A stretch of 64,000 nt of DNA from Eudorina sp. 2006-703-Eu-15 (lineage: Eukaryota > Chlorophyta > Chlorophyceae > Chlamydomonadales > Volvocaceae). The notes below the pieces were generated by a model. It saw only the letters and a list, made by a program, of their open reading frames with translations. It did no database searches and was not told where the DNA came from. The number at the start of each line of letters is the position of its first letter. Position 1 is the first letter of the stretch. Positions 49,301 through 62,518 of the stretch are shown here, one piece after another. The stretch is from positions 930,001 through 994,000 of the forward strand of contig BDSI01000019.1 in the NCBI GenBank assembly GCA_003117195.1, in the 5' to 3' direction. The translations under genes were made by a program, and so were the position numbers.

Positions 49301-52300
49301 GGAGGGGAGCTCCGGCTCGGGCTGGCCGGCCCCGATGGTGGCGACATGCGCGTCTCTGGCGGGTGTGTAGGTCGGCGGAGTGTCTGTCGCTAAACACACG
49401 CGCTGCAGCCTTTTTCCGCTGCGTCTCTCACGTAATCATACATCAATTATCTTGGTGGTTCTGGCGGGTGTCATGCTGGGCACACACACGCACACATGCA
49501 CAGATACGCACTCCTGGGCGTTATTCGGCCACTCACATGTCACGCACTGCGGTCCGGTGTGCCTAAGAAACACACGCACCTGATTGTGCTGCTCGGGTGG
49601 CTGCAGGTACGGCGGGGGAGCATGATGCTGGACCCGTACGCCGGCACTGGGTCCATTCTGGTGGCGGCCGCGCACTACGGCGCAAAGGTACGGCGGGCAC
49701 GGTGCGACACTGTTCCTCCCGTCGCGGCGGGCCGCGGGGGCGGTGTGGGAAGGGGCAAAAAGGGAGGGCCGTGCGCCAGGTCTCAAGCACGATGTGTGCA
49801 CAGCAGTACGCGCAAGGAGAGATGCACGGTTTGAGCCAGGCCTGTCTTTTGACCCAGCAGCCATGGGTGGCGGTGGCAGTGCCGCGGCGACGGTTCCGGT
49901 CGGTCGGCACTGCTCATTGCTCCTTTATCGGCAGCCGCTGTTGAACATGGGCACATGCGGAGTGGAATGGTCCGCAACGGCGCACTCGGTACCTCTTTTA
50001 TGCGCACACGCCTATGATAAATGGTGTGTACACCCCCTGGCAGTTTGAAATTGTCTACCAATTACCCATACCCCCTGCCCTGTACCGTACGTACGATACC
50101 CATATGGCCGCAGGTGATGGGCACGGACATCGACATCAAGGTCATCCGCGAGGGCAAGGTGGGGGCCCCAGCGGGCTGGGGCATAAATTGAACAAAGAAA
50201 GAAAGTCGAACCGAACCCGGGCACACCCAGAAATGGGGGGAAGGAATGGGGGAGTGGGAATGGGGGACCCGTCATGGGGCTCATAGGTGGATAGGCTGCC
50301 GCGTGTCGGTGCACCCGTGGGAGGATGAGGTGGAGGGGATCTTCCCTTCTACCCACCGTACCGCGTCCGTCTTACCGTTTGACGCCCTAGGCTGGAAAGG
50401 CGGGAACGATCTGCCTGAGCTCCCCACTGACTGACGGACTGACAGACGGACGGACGGACGGAGCTCCCCACTGACTGACTGACGGACGGACGGACGGACT
50501 GATTGACTGACTTGACTGCCGCTCCACGTTCCCTCTGTTTCGCGGACTGGTTCCGGTGCCGGTGCAGGTGGGCAAGGGCGGCGAGCGGCTGACGATTGCG
50601 TCCAACTTCAAGCAGTACGGCCTGCCGGCCCCCCTGGACTTGGTACGACTGGACGTGCATCGGAACCCCATCAGGCCCGATCTGCGGGAGGTGAGCAAGC
50701 TGTTCAGGGAGGGTGGGGATGGGAATGGAGATAAGGGTGAGGGTGGGGGTCAAAGCAATACGGGGGGGTGGGGACCAGGCCAAGGGGTGAGGACTGAGGA
50801 GCAACGGTTCCTGAGCACTACTCAGCTGCACGGGCGTTCCCGTGAATGCTGCACGCGGTGCTGGACAACCTGCCGGACCCCACCACCCACCCAATCAATC
50901 CGTTGACAGCCCCAAACCCAATCTGGTAGCGCCCCGCCCCGCCCCGCCCCACTCAGCCTTGACTCATGCCCGGCCCACACCCGCCCCACCCCGCCCCGCC
51001 AGGTGTTCCACGCCATCATCGGTGATCCGCCGTACGGTGTGCGTGCGGGCGGCCGCAAGTCGGGCCTGCCCCCCGAGTCCGCGGCCAAGCGGGCGCCCAT
51101 CGCCGACCGGGACACGTACATACCCGCAACGCAGGTATAACCGCCAGCCACCGCTGAACAACACACAGGTCCGGGTCGGGCGGGCGTCACCGCTATGCCT
51201 GCAGCAACTCAAGGCGACGGCAGATGGCCGCGGGAAGGCTGGGGCGCGGTTTGCAATAGCGGTGGAAGAGGGCGGCTTTCGGGTCGGGTAGCAGGGTGTG
51301 CCATTGGGAGGGAACCCCTGGGGGGCTGCTAGACAGTAGGCAGCTCCCCCCACCCCAACCCCCCTAAAGTACACGCGGGTGCAGCCCAGCACCCCTCAGG
51401 ACCACTCAACAACAGTCGCGTCCGGTACGTCACGGGATGCCGTATCTGATGATGTACGAACACTGTACGGCCCTCCTTGCCTTGCTCTGCGTCCCGTGCG
51501 CCGTGCCCGCAGCCGTACACGTTGGGCGAGTGTCTCCGTGACCTGCTAGAGATGTCGGCTCGGCTGCTGGTGGTCGGGGGACGTCTGGTGTACTTCCTGC
51601 CTGCAACACCGGAGACGTACGACGAGGCGGAGATCCCGCAGCACCCCGCGCTGGAGCTGGTGGCCAACAGGTACGACGACAGCAGCACAGCACCGTACAC
51701 CATGCTGTGTGTTGTTTGCTGTGTGCCCCCATCCCCTTCCCGGCCCCCACCACCACCAAGAAGGTGATGCCACCTCTTTTTCGCGCTGTCTGCTTTTCGT
51801 CGGGTGCCTCGGGGGGTTGGCCCGCCGAAAAGAATGACCCGTCGGTCCGGTGTGATGAAGCGGTTTGATGAACTTTGTGCCACGTCAAGGGTCATCCGCC
51901 ATCCAGCCCTGCGGTGGGCTCACCTCAACGTCGTCCCCTCGAACCGTCCATCCAATCGCTCCATCCACGCCGAACAACACCAACTCGCTGTTCACGAACA
52001 CAAGGGTGCTGCCCTCCAGTGGGTGTGCGAAGCTGACACGACCGCACACGCCCACAGTTCGTTTGTGTGTGTTGAAAGGGCGGGGCCACCTCTATATCGG
52101 CGGATTGCATGGCATTGCAATTGATCCCTGCTGCCAGAATCCTCATCTCCCGCATCTCTTGCCTGATCGCGTGTGCGCCACCACCCGTGCTCCCATCGCC
52201 GCTTTTTCAAAACCTCATCCGCGCAGTGAGCAGATCCTCACCACACGATACAGCCGGCGGCTCATCACCATGGAGAAAGTACGGCAGTACGACGCAGACG

Positions 52301-52491
52301 CGGCGGCGGCGTACTACGCTGCCCATCCGGAGCCCACGATGGCCATCGACCGACTGCACGACATTGTGTACGAGCAGCTGCCGCCAGCGGCGTCCAGCGA
52401 CGCGGCTTCGACCGCGAGCGGCGGGGAGGGCGGCGGCGTCGACGGTGCGGCCTTGAAGCCGCGACGGCGATGCCGGGGGAAGCAGTTCTGA
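46322..52491 (+). CDS. TRM11: tRNA (guanine-10-N2)-methyltransferase catalytic subunit TRM11
   Basis: With its partner TRM112 this enzyme makes m2G at position 10 of tRNAs. Twelve exons join to 504 residues: 46322-46603, 46954-47034, 47431-47547, 47977-48003, 48340-48399, 48937-49080, 49607-49687, 50114-50158, 50568-50690, 51003-51134, 51513-51670 and 52227-52491. The N terminus (LLEFRRPELESLA, SPFWYLTLPSEEAA) matches the TRM11 THUMP-type region. YFGRLVASSDRG and TSMDTEMAFVMCNQAK are family hallmarks. DPYAGTG (about 246-252) is the SAM-binding motif and DPPYG (about 328-332) the catalytic motif IV. SRRLITMEK lies near the C terminus. Exon 4 is only 27 bp, and phase requires its intron to begin with GC rather than GT. 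The start codon was chosen because it directly precedes the conserved N terminus. Confidence 0.93.
50428..50517 (+). repeat. (CTGA/CGGA)n tetranucleotide tract in TRM11 intron 8
   Basis: Two blocks of ACTG and ACGG tetranucleotides flank a repeated gagctccccactgac, indicating internal duplication. Confidence 0.85.
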
Positions 52492-53204
52492 CGGTTGAGG
52501 CGGAGGTCTCGTGCGTTGCTTCGGGGTTCAGGGTGGTGGGATGAGTTGGGATGTTTCTGTGGGCTGACTCTGTTTGTGGGCTGATCCTGCTTCTGTTGGG
52601 CTGAAAGGCTGATCCTGGTTCATGTGGGTTCCCGAGGGGCCCATATGCTGAGAGGATGACAACACCGGTGGATGTCCTAGCTGCAGTTTTTCATACACGT
52701 GAGTACAGAGTAGAAGTAAAAATGTCGCTGTCGCTGTCCCGCCACCACCGATATGCTGCTTCCTCACGACCAGCGTCAGCAGTTGTTATGTCCGGGCGGG
52801 TGTTGGTGAGGGTCACCTACCTGGGTGACTCACACTAGCACACCGCCCGGGATGGGCTTCTGCCCATTCCCTTGAGGGGACACAGCTGTCGCCGATCCTC
52901 GGGGATCGGGCGAGCGCCCTTGGTTGAGAGCGAGGGGACAGAGGCCCCTTACGTCCCCTTCCCCCGTGTCCGGGGAAGAGTGCTTCGGCGGTCTCCCGCA
53001 TGGGGCGGGTTAGCGCCCCCGGCCAGTGTCGACCCGGCAGATATGTAACGATTCACACGCACACCCATGCTGTCTGTCCTGGCTCAAGATAAACAGCTCA
53101 AACGCACATACACTGACGTGCAAGGAGGCCAGTGCATACAGCAGGTAGAGGATAGGGCCCGGCCGAGCCCCAGTCAAGTCTCCCTGGCCCGCGCCTGCCC
53201 AGTT
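52492..53204. other. TRM11 3' UTR and intergenic
   Basis: No gene recognised. A compact hairpin (cgatcc, tcgg, ggatcg) lies near 52890-52910. Confidence 0.45.
53044..53048 (+). terminator. candidate TGTAA poly(A) signal for TRM11
   Basis: TGTAA about 550 bp downstream of the TRM11 stop, the usual volvocine poly(A) motif and a plausible 3' UTR length. Confidence 0.4.
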
Positions 53205-53539
53205 GTGGACTGCCAGCACACAAAGCGAATCCTTCCTCCCACAGGAACCCACCGTCCGGGCCCCCTGCCGGGTGTACTTCACCAGCCAGTAGCGGCTGCC
53301 GAGGCCCCCAGTAGTACACGCTAGACTGCAGGGCGCCTGAAATTTCCAATGCATGCCAAGTAGTCCAAGCAATCATGGCGTATTGGGCCGCAGTTTCCAT
53401 CTTGCTCCCAAAGTATCAAGATATCAACAGTATCGCTCGTCGCTCTCATGGCCCCCCGTCAAATAGTACATTCCCAGCAGTACCTGGGCCCCCCCACACA
53501 CCCCACCTGCAGACCTCGTTTGTTGTTTCTGTCCATCCC

Positions 53540-54135
53540 TGGAGGACATATTCTGGGCGGCTGTAAACACCCGGAGATGGCCGCCCTCTGCATCAAACGA
53601 CACAATGTCGCCGTCCGGCAGATCGCCAGACTGCTCGCCACAGGACGCTTGGGTGGATGCTTCATGATCATGGACGCATGCCAGGCGCAGCAGCTCCCTG
53701 ACTATGCCGCGATCACCCGCATACCGGAGTGGGTGCTGCCAAACACACCCACCGACCTCCGCCTAAAACTCAGACCAGACATACTGTTCATACCAACGAT
53801 ACCACTTACAGAGGCTAGTAAAGCGGGATGTACATACAGGCCCCTGGGACCGCGAGGACCACACTGTACACATCCTAGAAATCGGCTACACCTCCGACAC
53901 CAACCACACTGCTAAACAGCACGACAAGGTGCACCAGCACGAGACCATGGCAAAAGAGCTCACAGAAGCCGGATGGAAGGTACGCTACACGAAACAGGAC
54001 GCCATCAGTCTGGGTTTCGGGGGGGCTATGCGAAAAGACCTCCTTCCCCTTCTGATCGAGCTCGGGGCCTGCCACCACGCAGCCATGACAAAATCCCTAA
54101 TCCGTGCTTGGGCATCTAGACATACACAAACATAA
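53540..54135 (+). mobile_element. LINE (non-LTR retrotransposon) 3' fragment, C-terminal part of the reverse-transcriptase protein
   Basis: The translation begins HILGGCKHPEMAALCIKRHN, a Cys/His motif typical of the end of volvocine LINE ORF2. It continues with GGCFMIMDACQAQQLPDYAA and LRLKLRPDILFIPTIPL. After a frameshift near 53850 come VHILEIGYTSDTNH and ELTEAGWKVRYTKQDAISLG. The polymerase domain is absent, so this is a 5'-truncated, frameshifted copy. It ends just before a long CA tract, which may be its 3' tail (inference). Confidence 0.8.
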
Positions 54136-54172
54136 CGACCCAAAGGAAACCGTCATCACTTCAGAGGACCGC

Positions 54173-54285
<113 letters not shown>

Positions 54286-54527
54286 GGTTGATTTTAACAC
54301 ACACACACACGCGTCCGCCGCGCAGCTAACCGCATGTGCACACAATCGCCATCGTGTTTATTTCTCTCTTTGTCAGGCGGACGTGACCAGGTAGGACCTA
54401 GCATGCACATCTGCAAAGCCTCCAAAGCTCAGCCCTCACTCAAGAGTAGTACAGGGTGCATGGCGGCATTCCTCAAAGAAGCGCGCGACGGTGTATGTGA
54501 AAGGTAGCTACGTAGCTGCTGGCCCTT

Positions 54528-55490
54528 TCACCACCTCACACCAATGAAGCGCGCCAGCGCCTCGCGGCGCTCCACCACGGTGTCGCCCGCAAACTCCTCA
54601 CCGTAGTGCTCCGCGAGTGCCGTGATGTTGAAGCCAGATATCGTTGTCAGGTCGTCCTTATTACGTGGAAAGTCGACCGACGGCTCGGAACCCAGAGCCG
54701 CGGAGCTGCCCTCGGCCGGCGGCTTGTCGCGGACGAGGGTGAGGTACGGGCCGCCGCTGCCGGCCAGGCTGTTCTGCAACCGCGCGAAATGGTTTCGGTT
54801 GCTGGCGGACATCTGCTGCGACAGCTGATCGAAGCCGGTCTGAAACACCGCCTTGAACTCCGCCTTCAACTCCGCCGTCAACTCCGCCTTCAAGTCCGCC
54901 TTCAGCTTCTCCCGATAGGCGACCAGATCCTCGCGGGTGGCGGGTGCCGCGCCTCCTGAGGTAGGCAGAAGCCGTGCGCACAAGTCATCAGTATATCATT
55001 ATTATATATGATGTCGACTGCGAGTGCAAGTGTATGATGTGGCATTTCCAGAGCGGCGCGAGCTGCTATAGCTTGCGTCCTCGCAAATCTCTCGTGCTCT
55101 GGTCGGCGCTCTTCAGCGCCTGCATGCATCAGCTTCGGCGGGTGCGCTAGCCGCTACGCCGGATGCCAACGTACGTACCTACAGACAACAGCCGCTGCTT
55201 GTTCCGCTCCAGCCGGGCAATCGCGGCGTTGGGAACGATGCCGGCGTGACAGGCTGCAATAACGCAGCGTGAGCGGCGTCCAGGCTTCAATTGGTTGTCA
55301 GGTTTCAGAATTACAGACCAACAATATGGACATGCATTCACACCCACGCACCGTTCAAGGCTTGTGCCTTGTGGCTGGCCATGACGACGTCTGCGATGAC
55401 GTCGTCCGTCACGTCCGCGGCAGCCTCCACGCCGCCGTGCCCCATGACATCACCGCCAAGAACTTGGAAGTCCTCACGAGCCTCAGCCAT
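54528..55490 (-). CDS. three-exon coiled-coil protein of unknown function, module C copy
   Basis: Exons 55352-55490, 55179-55253 and 54528-54955 join in phase to 213 residues. Blocks shared with the array copies are DDVIADVVMASHKAQ, GIVPNAAIARLERNKQRL, GGAAPATREDL, QLSQQMSASNRNHFARLQNS, LAEHYGEEFAGD and ARFIGVRW. The helix (LKADLKAELTAELKAE) is charged here but Ala/Thr-rich in the array copies. Conserved length of exon 2 and intron phases despite sequence divergence argue for selection. The ATG was chosen to match the array copies. Function unknown. Confidence 0.78.
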
Positions 55491-56246
55491 CTTAGTTCGG
55501 ACAGTCAAATCCCGAAGGTCGCCGTGCAAGAAACCAGAGAGAGGGTGGTCACTCCGGCCCGAGCCCGGTCTAAGCGGTTTTGGCGCGAAAGAGCGGGATC
55601 CGGCAATTCCTGGCCGAACAATGTGTTTTCGGCAAAGAGTCTTTTACACCGATAGAGGCCCACTGGGGCGATAACAAACAATGCAGGGCCGGAGAAGGTC
55701 GAAGACGCACCGATGATGGACAGCAACAAACGGCCTACACACAGCCACAATAAAAGCCCAACGCAATGATCTCCGAAAAGTACAAACATAGACGCTCCTG
55801 CGTCCCAACAGGAGCCACCCGGCTCCAGAAGCACAGACGCTCGCCTGTCGTATATTACAGAAAACCCTGGTTTTCCTCACAAGCTCGGAAGCCTATGCGT
55901 TTATTATTATCAGTCTATCAGACCAATCGTTCATAACAGTGTGCGCAATAGTATTTGACGGGCGTGAACCGGTAAACATACATCTTACGGATACGGTAGC
56001 AAAAGGCCGCTCGTTCAAAGTATTCGCCTGCATTCGAACACAGTCATGAAAGATATTGATGGTTCAACTAAACGATACCACCAATTACCCGTCAACTTCT
56101 AGGGACTAACATGGTTAGTCAAGCAACGACCAGGACCCCATTACGCCTTCGGGGCCCGAGCTTTGCTACGTTTACGCGGTTTACGGCATCGAGACCTCAA
56201 GTTCCTGCGACGGCCCCCGCTTCCGCTCTAAACCCTTTCTTTAAAG

Positions 56247-56846
56247 ATGGCAAGTCCCCCACCTTCAGTCCTGGACCGCGGCCAAGCGCTGCGCGCGCAT
56301 CTTCAAGGAGGGCTATGTAATTCTTATATCGCTTATTCTTTTTAAGAGTTTTGGGGTTCCCGCGGCAAACGCCAAGCGCACCTCCGCCAGCAGTTCCTGC
56401 CTCCCCCCGTTGACATGGCCCCAGGAGGCGTCGTCGACGACCCTGCTTCGTCGCCAGGTCGCCGAGCTGACGTCGGTCCTCGGCGCCCTCTAGACGGGCA
56501 CGGAGGACCGGATCACGACGCTGGCTGTGACGTGCTGGCGCTGCACACGCACATCCCGCAGCTCGCCCCACCACCCCCCAATCCCGCGTCCCTGGTCCAA
56601 GTGCCGCCGCCTCCTGCGTCTACTCCCGAACAGCCGCCGGCGCCTGTGTCCGTCGGCGCCCAAGTGCCAAGGGATGAAAAGCACCAGAGACGGAGGAGGC
56701 TTGAGGAGAGCCAGCGACAAAAGACAGTCCTGCCGTTTCCTGAAACAACAGACAAACGCTTCGCCCTATACGAATGCTTTTCATTTCGCGCAAGCCGCAG
56801 GTCTTGGTGTAAACAGGTCTGGACTTTCAGGGATGTCAGGCAGTAA
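56247..56846 (+). CDS. coil/Pro-rich reading frame of module C
   Basis: It starts MASPPPSVLDRGQALRAHLQ. After a noncoding-looking gap a coil reads TLLRRQVAELTSVLGAL, then LALHTHIPQLAPPPPNPA, a Pro-rich linker and RRRRLEESQRQK. Segments are in different frames, so introns or frameshifts must intervene. I could not build a phase-consistent model. It is uninverted relative to the array copies and is probably nearer the ancestral form. Confidence 0.4.
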
Positions 56847-56850
56847 GTTT

Positions 56851-57300
56851 GGTATCCGTTACAAGGTGAACCCGAATCAGTTATCGATTGGGAAAAACGA
56901 CGGACCCTGTCGGACCGCTCCAAAATACGGAATGCGGCGCACTTCCCCTACAGACAAAACCTAGCAGGGCAACCCTTTTGCGCGAACACGTTCTCCTACC
57001 TGCACCCGACAGGAGAACAGGTCGTTCGCGTCCATTCAGCCAGCCAGCGGCCAGCCGGACTGGGCCGCACTGACCAGCCGGACTGTCCGGCCGTACTGTC
57101 ACATGCTGTCCAGAAAGGCAGCCGCGCTGACAGTGCGCGCCTGCGCGCGGCACCAGATCGTCATAGAACTCTCGAGGCATACCCGCTTTGAAGTTGTATC
57201 GTCTCGTCATATATCAAGTAAGCCCACGCGGTTCCTCACTTGCACCGATCGAAGGCGTCAAAGGGACCTACCTTGCCTAACCTGCCGCGAGCCGGCGACC
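56851..57300. other. no gene recognised
   Basis: Nothing supportable beyond short open frames on both strands. Confidence 0.4.
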
Positions 57301-57417
57301 AGTAAGTACTCTCTAGTGACCAGCCTCTGACGAGCCTCCAGTAAGTACTCTCGAGTGACCAGCCTCTGACGAGCCTCCAGTAAGTACTCTCGAGTGACCA
57401 GCCTCTGACGAGCCTCC
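57301..57417. repeat. 39-bp tandem repeat, three copies
   Basis: Period 39 starting agtaagtact. Copies 2 and 3 are identical and copy 1 has one change. On the minus strand each copy encodes 13 residues (WRLVRGWSLESTY) in frame, but no gene context supports coding. Confidence 0.95.
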
Positions 57418-59296
57418 ACCGCGGCCCTACTCGCCGATAACCCGCAATTCTATGGTGACTAGTGCTGATGCTGGCTGACCCGGAAAAAAAACCGCACCCA
57501 TTGGTGACAGCCTTAGCCTCCTCACCACACACCGCAGGAAAGAAACCGCCGTGGCACACTGGACAGGCTCACAAGTGCACCGAAGCACACCCCGCACACC
57601 GCACACCGCACCCCACAATCAACATCAAGTTTTAGTGAAGGTAGTAGGGCCCGGCGTCGTCTAAATTCTTTCGGCCCGGAGTTTTCCAGCGGTCCAGGCC
57701 CTCGACCGCCCAGCCCCGCGCTGCCCTTCCCCCCTTTGGACACACACCCATCATGCAATGGGCCTTTCCGGCTGCGGGCTGAGATCATGCGGAGAGTATA
57801 GTGGGGGCCTTGCCGGGGTTCTGTTTGCGGGCGTCCGCCCTGGCCCCGCCACTGTGTTGGGTCCACCGGGCGGGGCAACAGGCGGCGTGGGCGCAGCATT
57901 CACGCCGCGCCGCACATACACGCGGGGCAAAGGTCGATGCGCGAAGCCCCCGCGTGAACGCGCGTTAGGGATTGTCAGAGTATAGGGGTCAAACAAGGAA
58001 GGGATCATTACTTGTGGTGTCTGCCAACATCGGGTCGCGGCCAGGGGTCCTCCCCCACCGCCCCACGCCCTTTCTGCGCCCCGCTTTCTGCCGTATCGTC
58101 CTCTTGCCCATGCCCATGCACATGCACTTGAGCGGATTGAACGTGTCTATCTCGCAGGCTCGGAGTAAGTCGAGGTAAGTCGTAACCGTCGGGGCTGGGT
58201 AGCAGTGGACGATGAGGTGTGTCGGGAAGACTCACCAGCAGCGCATGGCTGTCAGGCCCCAATGAGGTTCAGGCATGTCGCCGACACTGACCCAGGTACT
58301 CATGGCTGGTCATCCATCCAGCGTCAGGCCAATCCAACAATCGAACATCCGTCCGCGTCCGCGTCCCCATCCATGTCGGACGCACTACAGGGATGGTAGG
58401 TCGTGCGTAACGGGTAGTAGGTAAGCGATGTTATGGGGTCGGGGGGCATTCGTGCGGAGTGAGAAGCGACAAATAAACGCCTAGTTGGTGGTGTTACGTG
58501 TGCAGGCTGTTCAGCTTGCACGTTGCCAGTTACGCAGGTACGCTCGAGCGAAGTGCTGCTGATAACGTGCACTTGTGTGTGAAGTTGCAGGTGTGGATAG
58601 GGATGCAATAATGAGGGGTGGATGGGGATTGTCGTGTGCATGCCTGGTGTGCGTGTGGAGCCCTGGGGTCTATTATCCCTGTCCGGCTGCGCGGGCCTGG
58701 GCGGTGACGCTGAACCTCGGAGCTGACTGCGTGGGTTTTAGTACTGCTGACAAGGGGGTCTACGCTACGGCAGCGAGCCCTGTTGGGGGTGGTTTCCAAA
58801 CCCGGTCCTGTGCTCTAGCCTTGTCGCTGGCCGTGTTGTGTTCTGGGGGGCTTGGTGAAACTGTTTCACCCTGGGGGATGGTCCCCCCGGCATGTGGGCC
58901 GTTTTGGTTCGTTGCGGCGGGGCGGCTATTTGTATGAGATGGACCTGCCCTGTGTCGGTCGGCAGACGGGGTTCCAACCCCAGGTGGGTGGGCGGCACCG
59001 CGGTGGTGTCCTGCGCTCGTGTGTGTGCTTCCCGATTACACATGGGGTATGTAGGCTCCGGGGGGTTAGTCCGCGGTGCTGTATCCAGAACCCTGCCATT
59101 GTTCTGTACGGTATTGTACTGCAGTGTACTGCGGAAATCTGCGTCGAAAGCGAAACTGGCAGAGCGCCCGGTGCCTGCACAAGAACAGACGCCGAGAAAC
59201 CAGTCAACGACTGGGGTACGGTACGATGTGCCGAGATGACCACCCGGGTCCCTTCCCCTGGGGGCTACCCGCCGGCCCCCTCGGGGGCGCGTGCCG

Positions 59297-59376
59297 AGAA
59301 TCATCAACATCACCATCATCTCACCATCATCAACATCAACATCACTAACACCATCAACATCACAAACATCGCCAAC
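59297..59376 (+). repeat. (CAT/CAA) trinucleotide tract
   Basis: Imperfect ATC/AAC triplets over about 80 bp. Confidence 0.85.
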
Positions 59377-59664
59377 ACACCAAGCAGGGCATGCACGCGT
59401 CACTCCTGATGTGCACTGCACACTGCGATGGTGGGTACGTGATGGCTAGAGAGCTCAGGCCCTCCCAGGTCCCTGCAATCGGTGTACATAGGCTTCGATT
59501 GCCGCCGGACCCAGCCACACCATTCTTGGTCCGCCGTCTTGAATGGTCCGCCTGCCTCGCCGGGACGTCGAGGCCGCACATTCCAACCTCGTAAAGCCAT
59601 AGCAGCCCGCCCATATCGTAACCGCACAGGGGACCCTCCTTCCCCGTTACTTGGTGCAGCGTCC

Positions 59665-59740
59665 CCTTGCTTGCTACCCTCACATACAAGCCACGGCCCC
59701 CTTGCTTGCCATCTCACACACACAAGCCACGGCCCCCTGG
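59665..59740 (+). repeat. short direct duplication, about 37 bp x 2
   Basis: The block cttgcttgc, then caca, then acaagccacggcccc occurs twice in succession with few differences. A triple tatcgggtg lies just downstream near 59823. Confidence 0.8.
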
Positions 59741-60621
59741 CGGGACTGCCGACGTGATTACTCCCATTTCGCCTCCTGACCCTGCCTGCTGCGGCCGCCC
59801 ATCCCGGAAACCCGATACGGGTGTATCGGGTGTATCGGGTGTCTTTCAGGCCACCAGACCCAATGCCCACCCAATGCCCACGCACCCGATGATATCTCCC
59901 AACACGTCTTCAAAACGTACTTTATTGCGCCGCCTAGGCAGCAGAACACACACAGTCTTCCTTAATACGATGAGCCAATTCAGCAGTTACACAGTACCCG
60001 CATCACATCACAAGATCACATGTGCCAAAGTGGGGGTTTCGTTCAGGGTGTGTGCAGCCGTCCAGCTCTCCTTGTCGGAGCTGGCCGGCACAGCTTTGGG
60101 CGCTCCCAGCCCTGCCTGCAAGTGCAACCCGTTTGCTCCCAACTCACAGCGCCCATCTCGCCGCCTCAAGCGACCAGCCGCCACAGCTCCCCACACATGC
60201 GGGAAGGCCTAGCCAGTGGCCCCAGCGCCAGTCTAAGCCGGCTGTGGCTGCTAAGCCGCGCCTCAGGGCAGCCGCGGCGTAGCACATGAAGCGCCGGACG
60301 GGTACCCGGGGGGCGGGGCGCGGGCACCATGCCCCCGGCGGCAGCATGACTTCCCGCGGACACAGCTTCGACGGCTCCGGAACCACACATGAACTCGTAC
60401 CTTCGTGCATTATGCATTTATTGGTCCCGATCACCGCCCGACAGGAAGGGACCGCAGGAAGGGACCACAGGAAGGGCATGCAGGCGAATCCGTGGCCGTG
60501 GACACCCGCTGTCTCTCTGTTCCTGCCTCAACAGCAATTGCTCTCCCAACTGCCCCCCCCCGACGACCCCGAACCCCCCCATGTGGCCGCCCCTCGGACA
60601 CCCGCCCCCAGAGGCTCCGCT

Positions 60622-60668
60622 CCAACCTCCAATCTCCAACCTACAACCTGCAACATCCAACCTCCAAC
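60622..60668 (+). repeat. degenerate 7-bp repeat (caacctc-like)
   Basis: Six to seven tandem heptamers such as caacctc, caatctc and caaccta. Confidence 0.8.
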
Positions 60669-61603
60669 CGGGCTTACCAACAGCAGATACGCATCCATCT
60701 GCCGCGCGCACAAGCAGACCCATGGGAATGGGAATGGGGCCGCTTTGTGTTAAAGCTTGAGCAGTTCCCCAGTACCCCCGAGTGTAGCACATGCACGAAG
60801 AGTGGCGTTGCCTTGCTTGCGGGTTCCAAAGATTCCAACTCAGCCGGAGCGCCGCCCTGGGGCCCCACCTCACCTGGAGCCCGACCGGCGGCCTCGGTCC
60901 CCCACGCCCAGCACAATTCCACATGCCATGACTGCCTGTCTACATGTGGCCAAATAATGCCACTGCTTGACCGGCGAGGAGATCGGCAAATGACCGAAAA
61001 GAAAACTGAAGGCCCAGAGACAAACTGACCGGTGATGCACCTGCGGCGAATGGGGCATGCCTCCCGTCCCCGCGGGGCCCGATGTCGCCCGTCCGTCTGG
61101 GGTGGAAGAGTGCGATGAGGGAAGAGTGCCGGCCCTTCACGACCTTTGCTGTATCCTGATCGCATCGAGACACCCCCTGCTGTGCCCAACAGACCCCGAA
61201 TCCTACCCACGCCACGACAGCTCGCTGCTGCAGACAGCGCGCCCCGAAAACATTACCAAGCACAACTCCCAACCCAAACTTGCCACGAGATCCCTTCAAC
61301 CCAACCACACCCCCTCGAAACATTGTTTCACCAGCGCAATGTTTGCGGGGCACGTTCTATATATGGGCATCCACTACTTTGAAGTGGACTCCGAGCCACC
61401 TACGACCGACGATGACGGGTAAGTAAGCGCTCTGCGCCGCCGGGTGTGCACCTTTCCCTCATGCCAAGGCACCCTACAGGATCACACAACCAAGAATGAA
61501 CCAGAGTGCCTTTCGGGAGTGACGCCGCAGCCGCTCGTCCAGATCAGCGCGGGGCCTGACGAGGCGGCCACGCCCTTGTACAGCACAAGAACACATACGG
61601 CAT

Positions 61604-61623
61604 ACACACACACACACACACAC
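61604..61623 (+). repeat. (AC)10 microsatellite
   Basis: A run of AC dinucleotides leading into CG-rich sequence. Confidence 0.9.
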
Positions 61624-62518
61624 GCGCGCCCGCCTGGCGCCCGCCTCGGGTTAACTGTCGCTCAAGATGCTACATTCAGCGACTCAACCTACGCATAAAT
61701 CGCCTACGACGCCATCACCAGTCACTTCCATCACGCAAATCAGAAATTCGGGCGGGTTCCCGGTGTCCTCTGTTTCCGTCGCCTGCATCGACTATCACGC
61801 TGGACTTCACTTCTCGCGGCTCAGTTATCGTTTACACACGCGAGCAGAGATGCAGATCCGGCCTACTTGAAGCGTGCGATCCTGAAGCCATCAGTACGGA
61901 ATCCGTTCCGAAGAAGTTTTGATGCGGCGAATGACGCAACCCGGAAGTAAGCCGGCCACCGACCCCGGCCACCCCGGCCACCCCGCACCGCCCAGCCAGC
62001 GACCCACTGTCGCAGCCAACGGACGGCGGCTGTGACACATGCAACGGATTGATCGAATGTATGAAACATCCCGCCTCCCCCCGCCCCCGGGGATATTCCA
62101 TCGCCGGAGGCGGAAGTGGGGGAGGACGACCTCGTGCCTCGTGTGGCAACATGCTGATGTGGCGGCAACCAACCGCCGTCCGCCGTACGACCAGGTGCCG
62201 TACATGCACGTCGGACGTCAGACCACGGGCCCGCCTGCTCCGAGCCGCCCAGCTTAATCATCTTGATCCTTACAAATGGCGCCAACGCGATACATGCGTC
62301 TCGCGTGACCCCGAACCCAGCTCACCCCGCCCTTCTTCAGCTCCAGCTCTTTGCAGTGTCATGCCGCGGCCGCCGCCGCTCCAGCCACTTCCATTACATT
62401 TCCTCAGTTCTTCAGCGGCCGTGGTAACCGCGGCCGAGGTAACCGCCGTACGAGCACCAGCCTACGAGCGGTGGTGCGCAGCTCCTCGGGTAGCGGCCTT
62501 TCCACCGCCCAGTGCCAC

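Larger units (their letters stand above)
57418..62518. other. 5.1 kb without a recognised gene
   Basis: Many medium-length frames are open on both strands, as expected at this GC content, without recognisable domains or phase-consistent exon sets. A short exon-like stretch (FAGHVLYMGIHYFEVDSEPP, then a good GTAAGT donor) lies at 61338-61422 but stands alone. Confidence 0.4.

Noticed and set aside
50014..50434. Overlapping short frames in TRM11 intron 8
   Set aside because: They fall between phase-consistent TRM11 exons and in a tetranucleotide tract.
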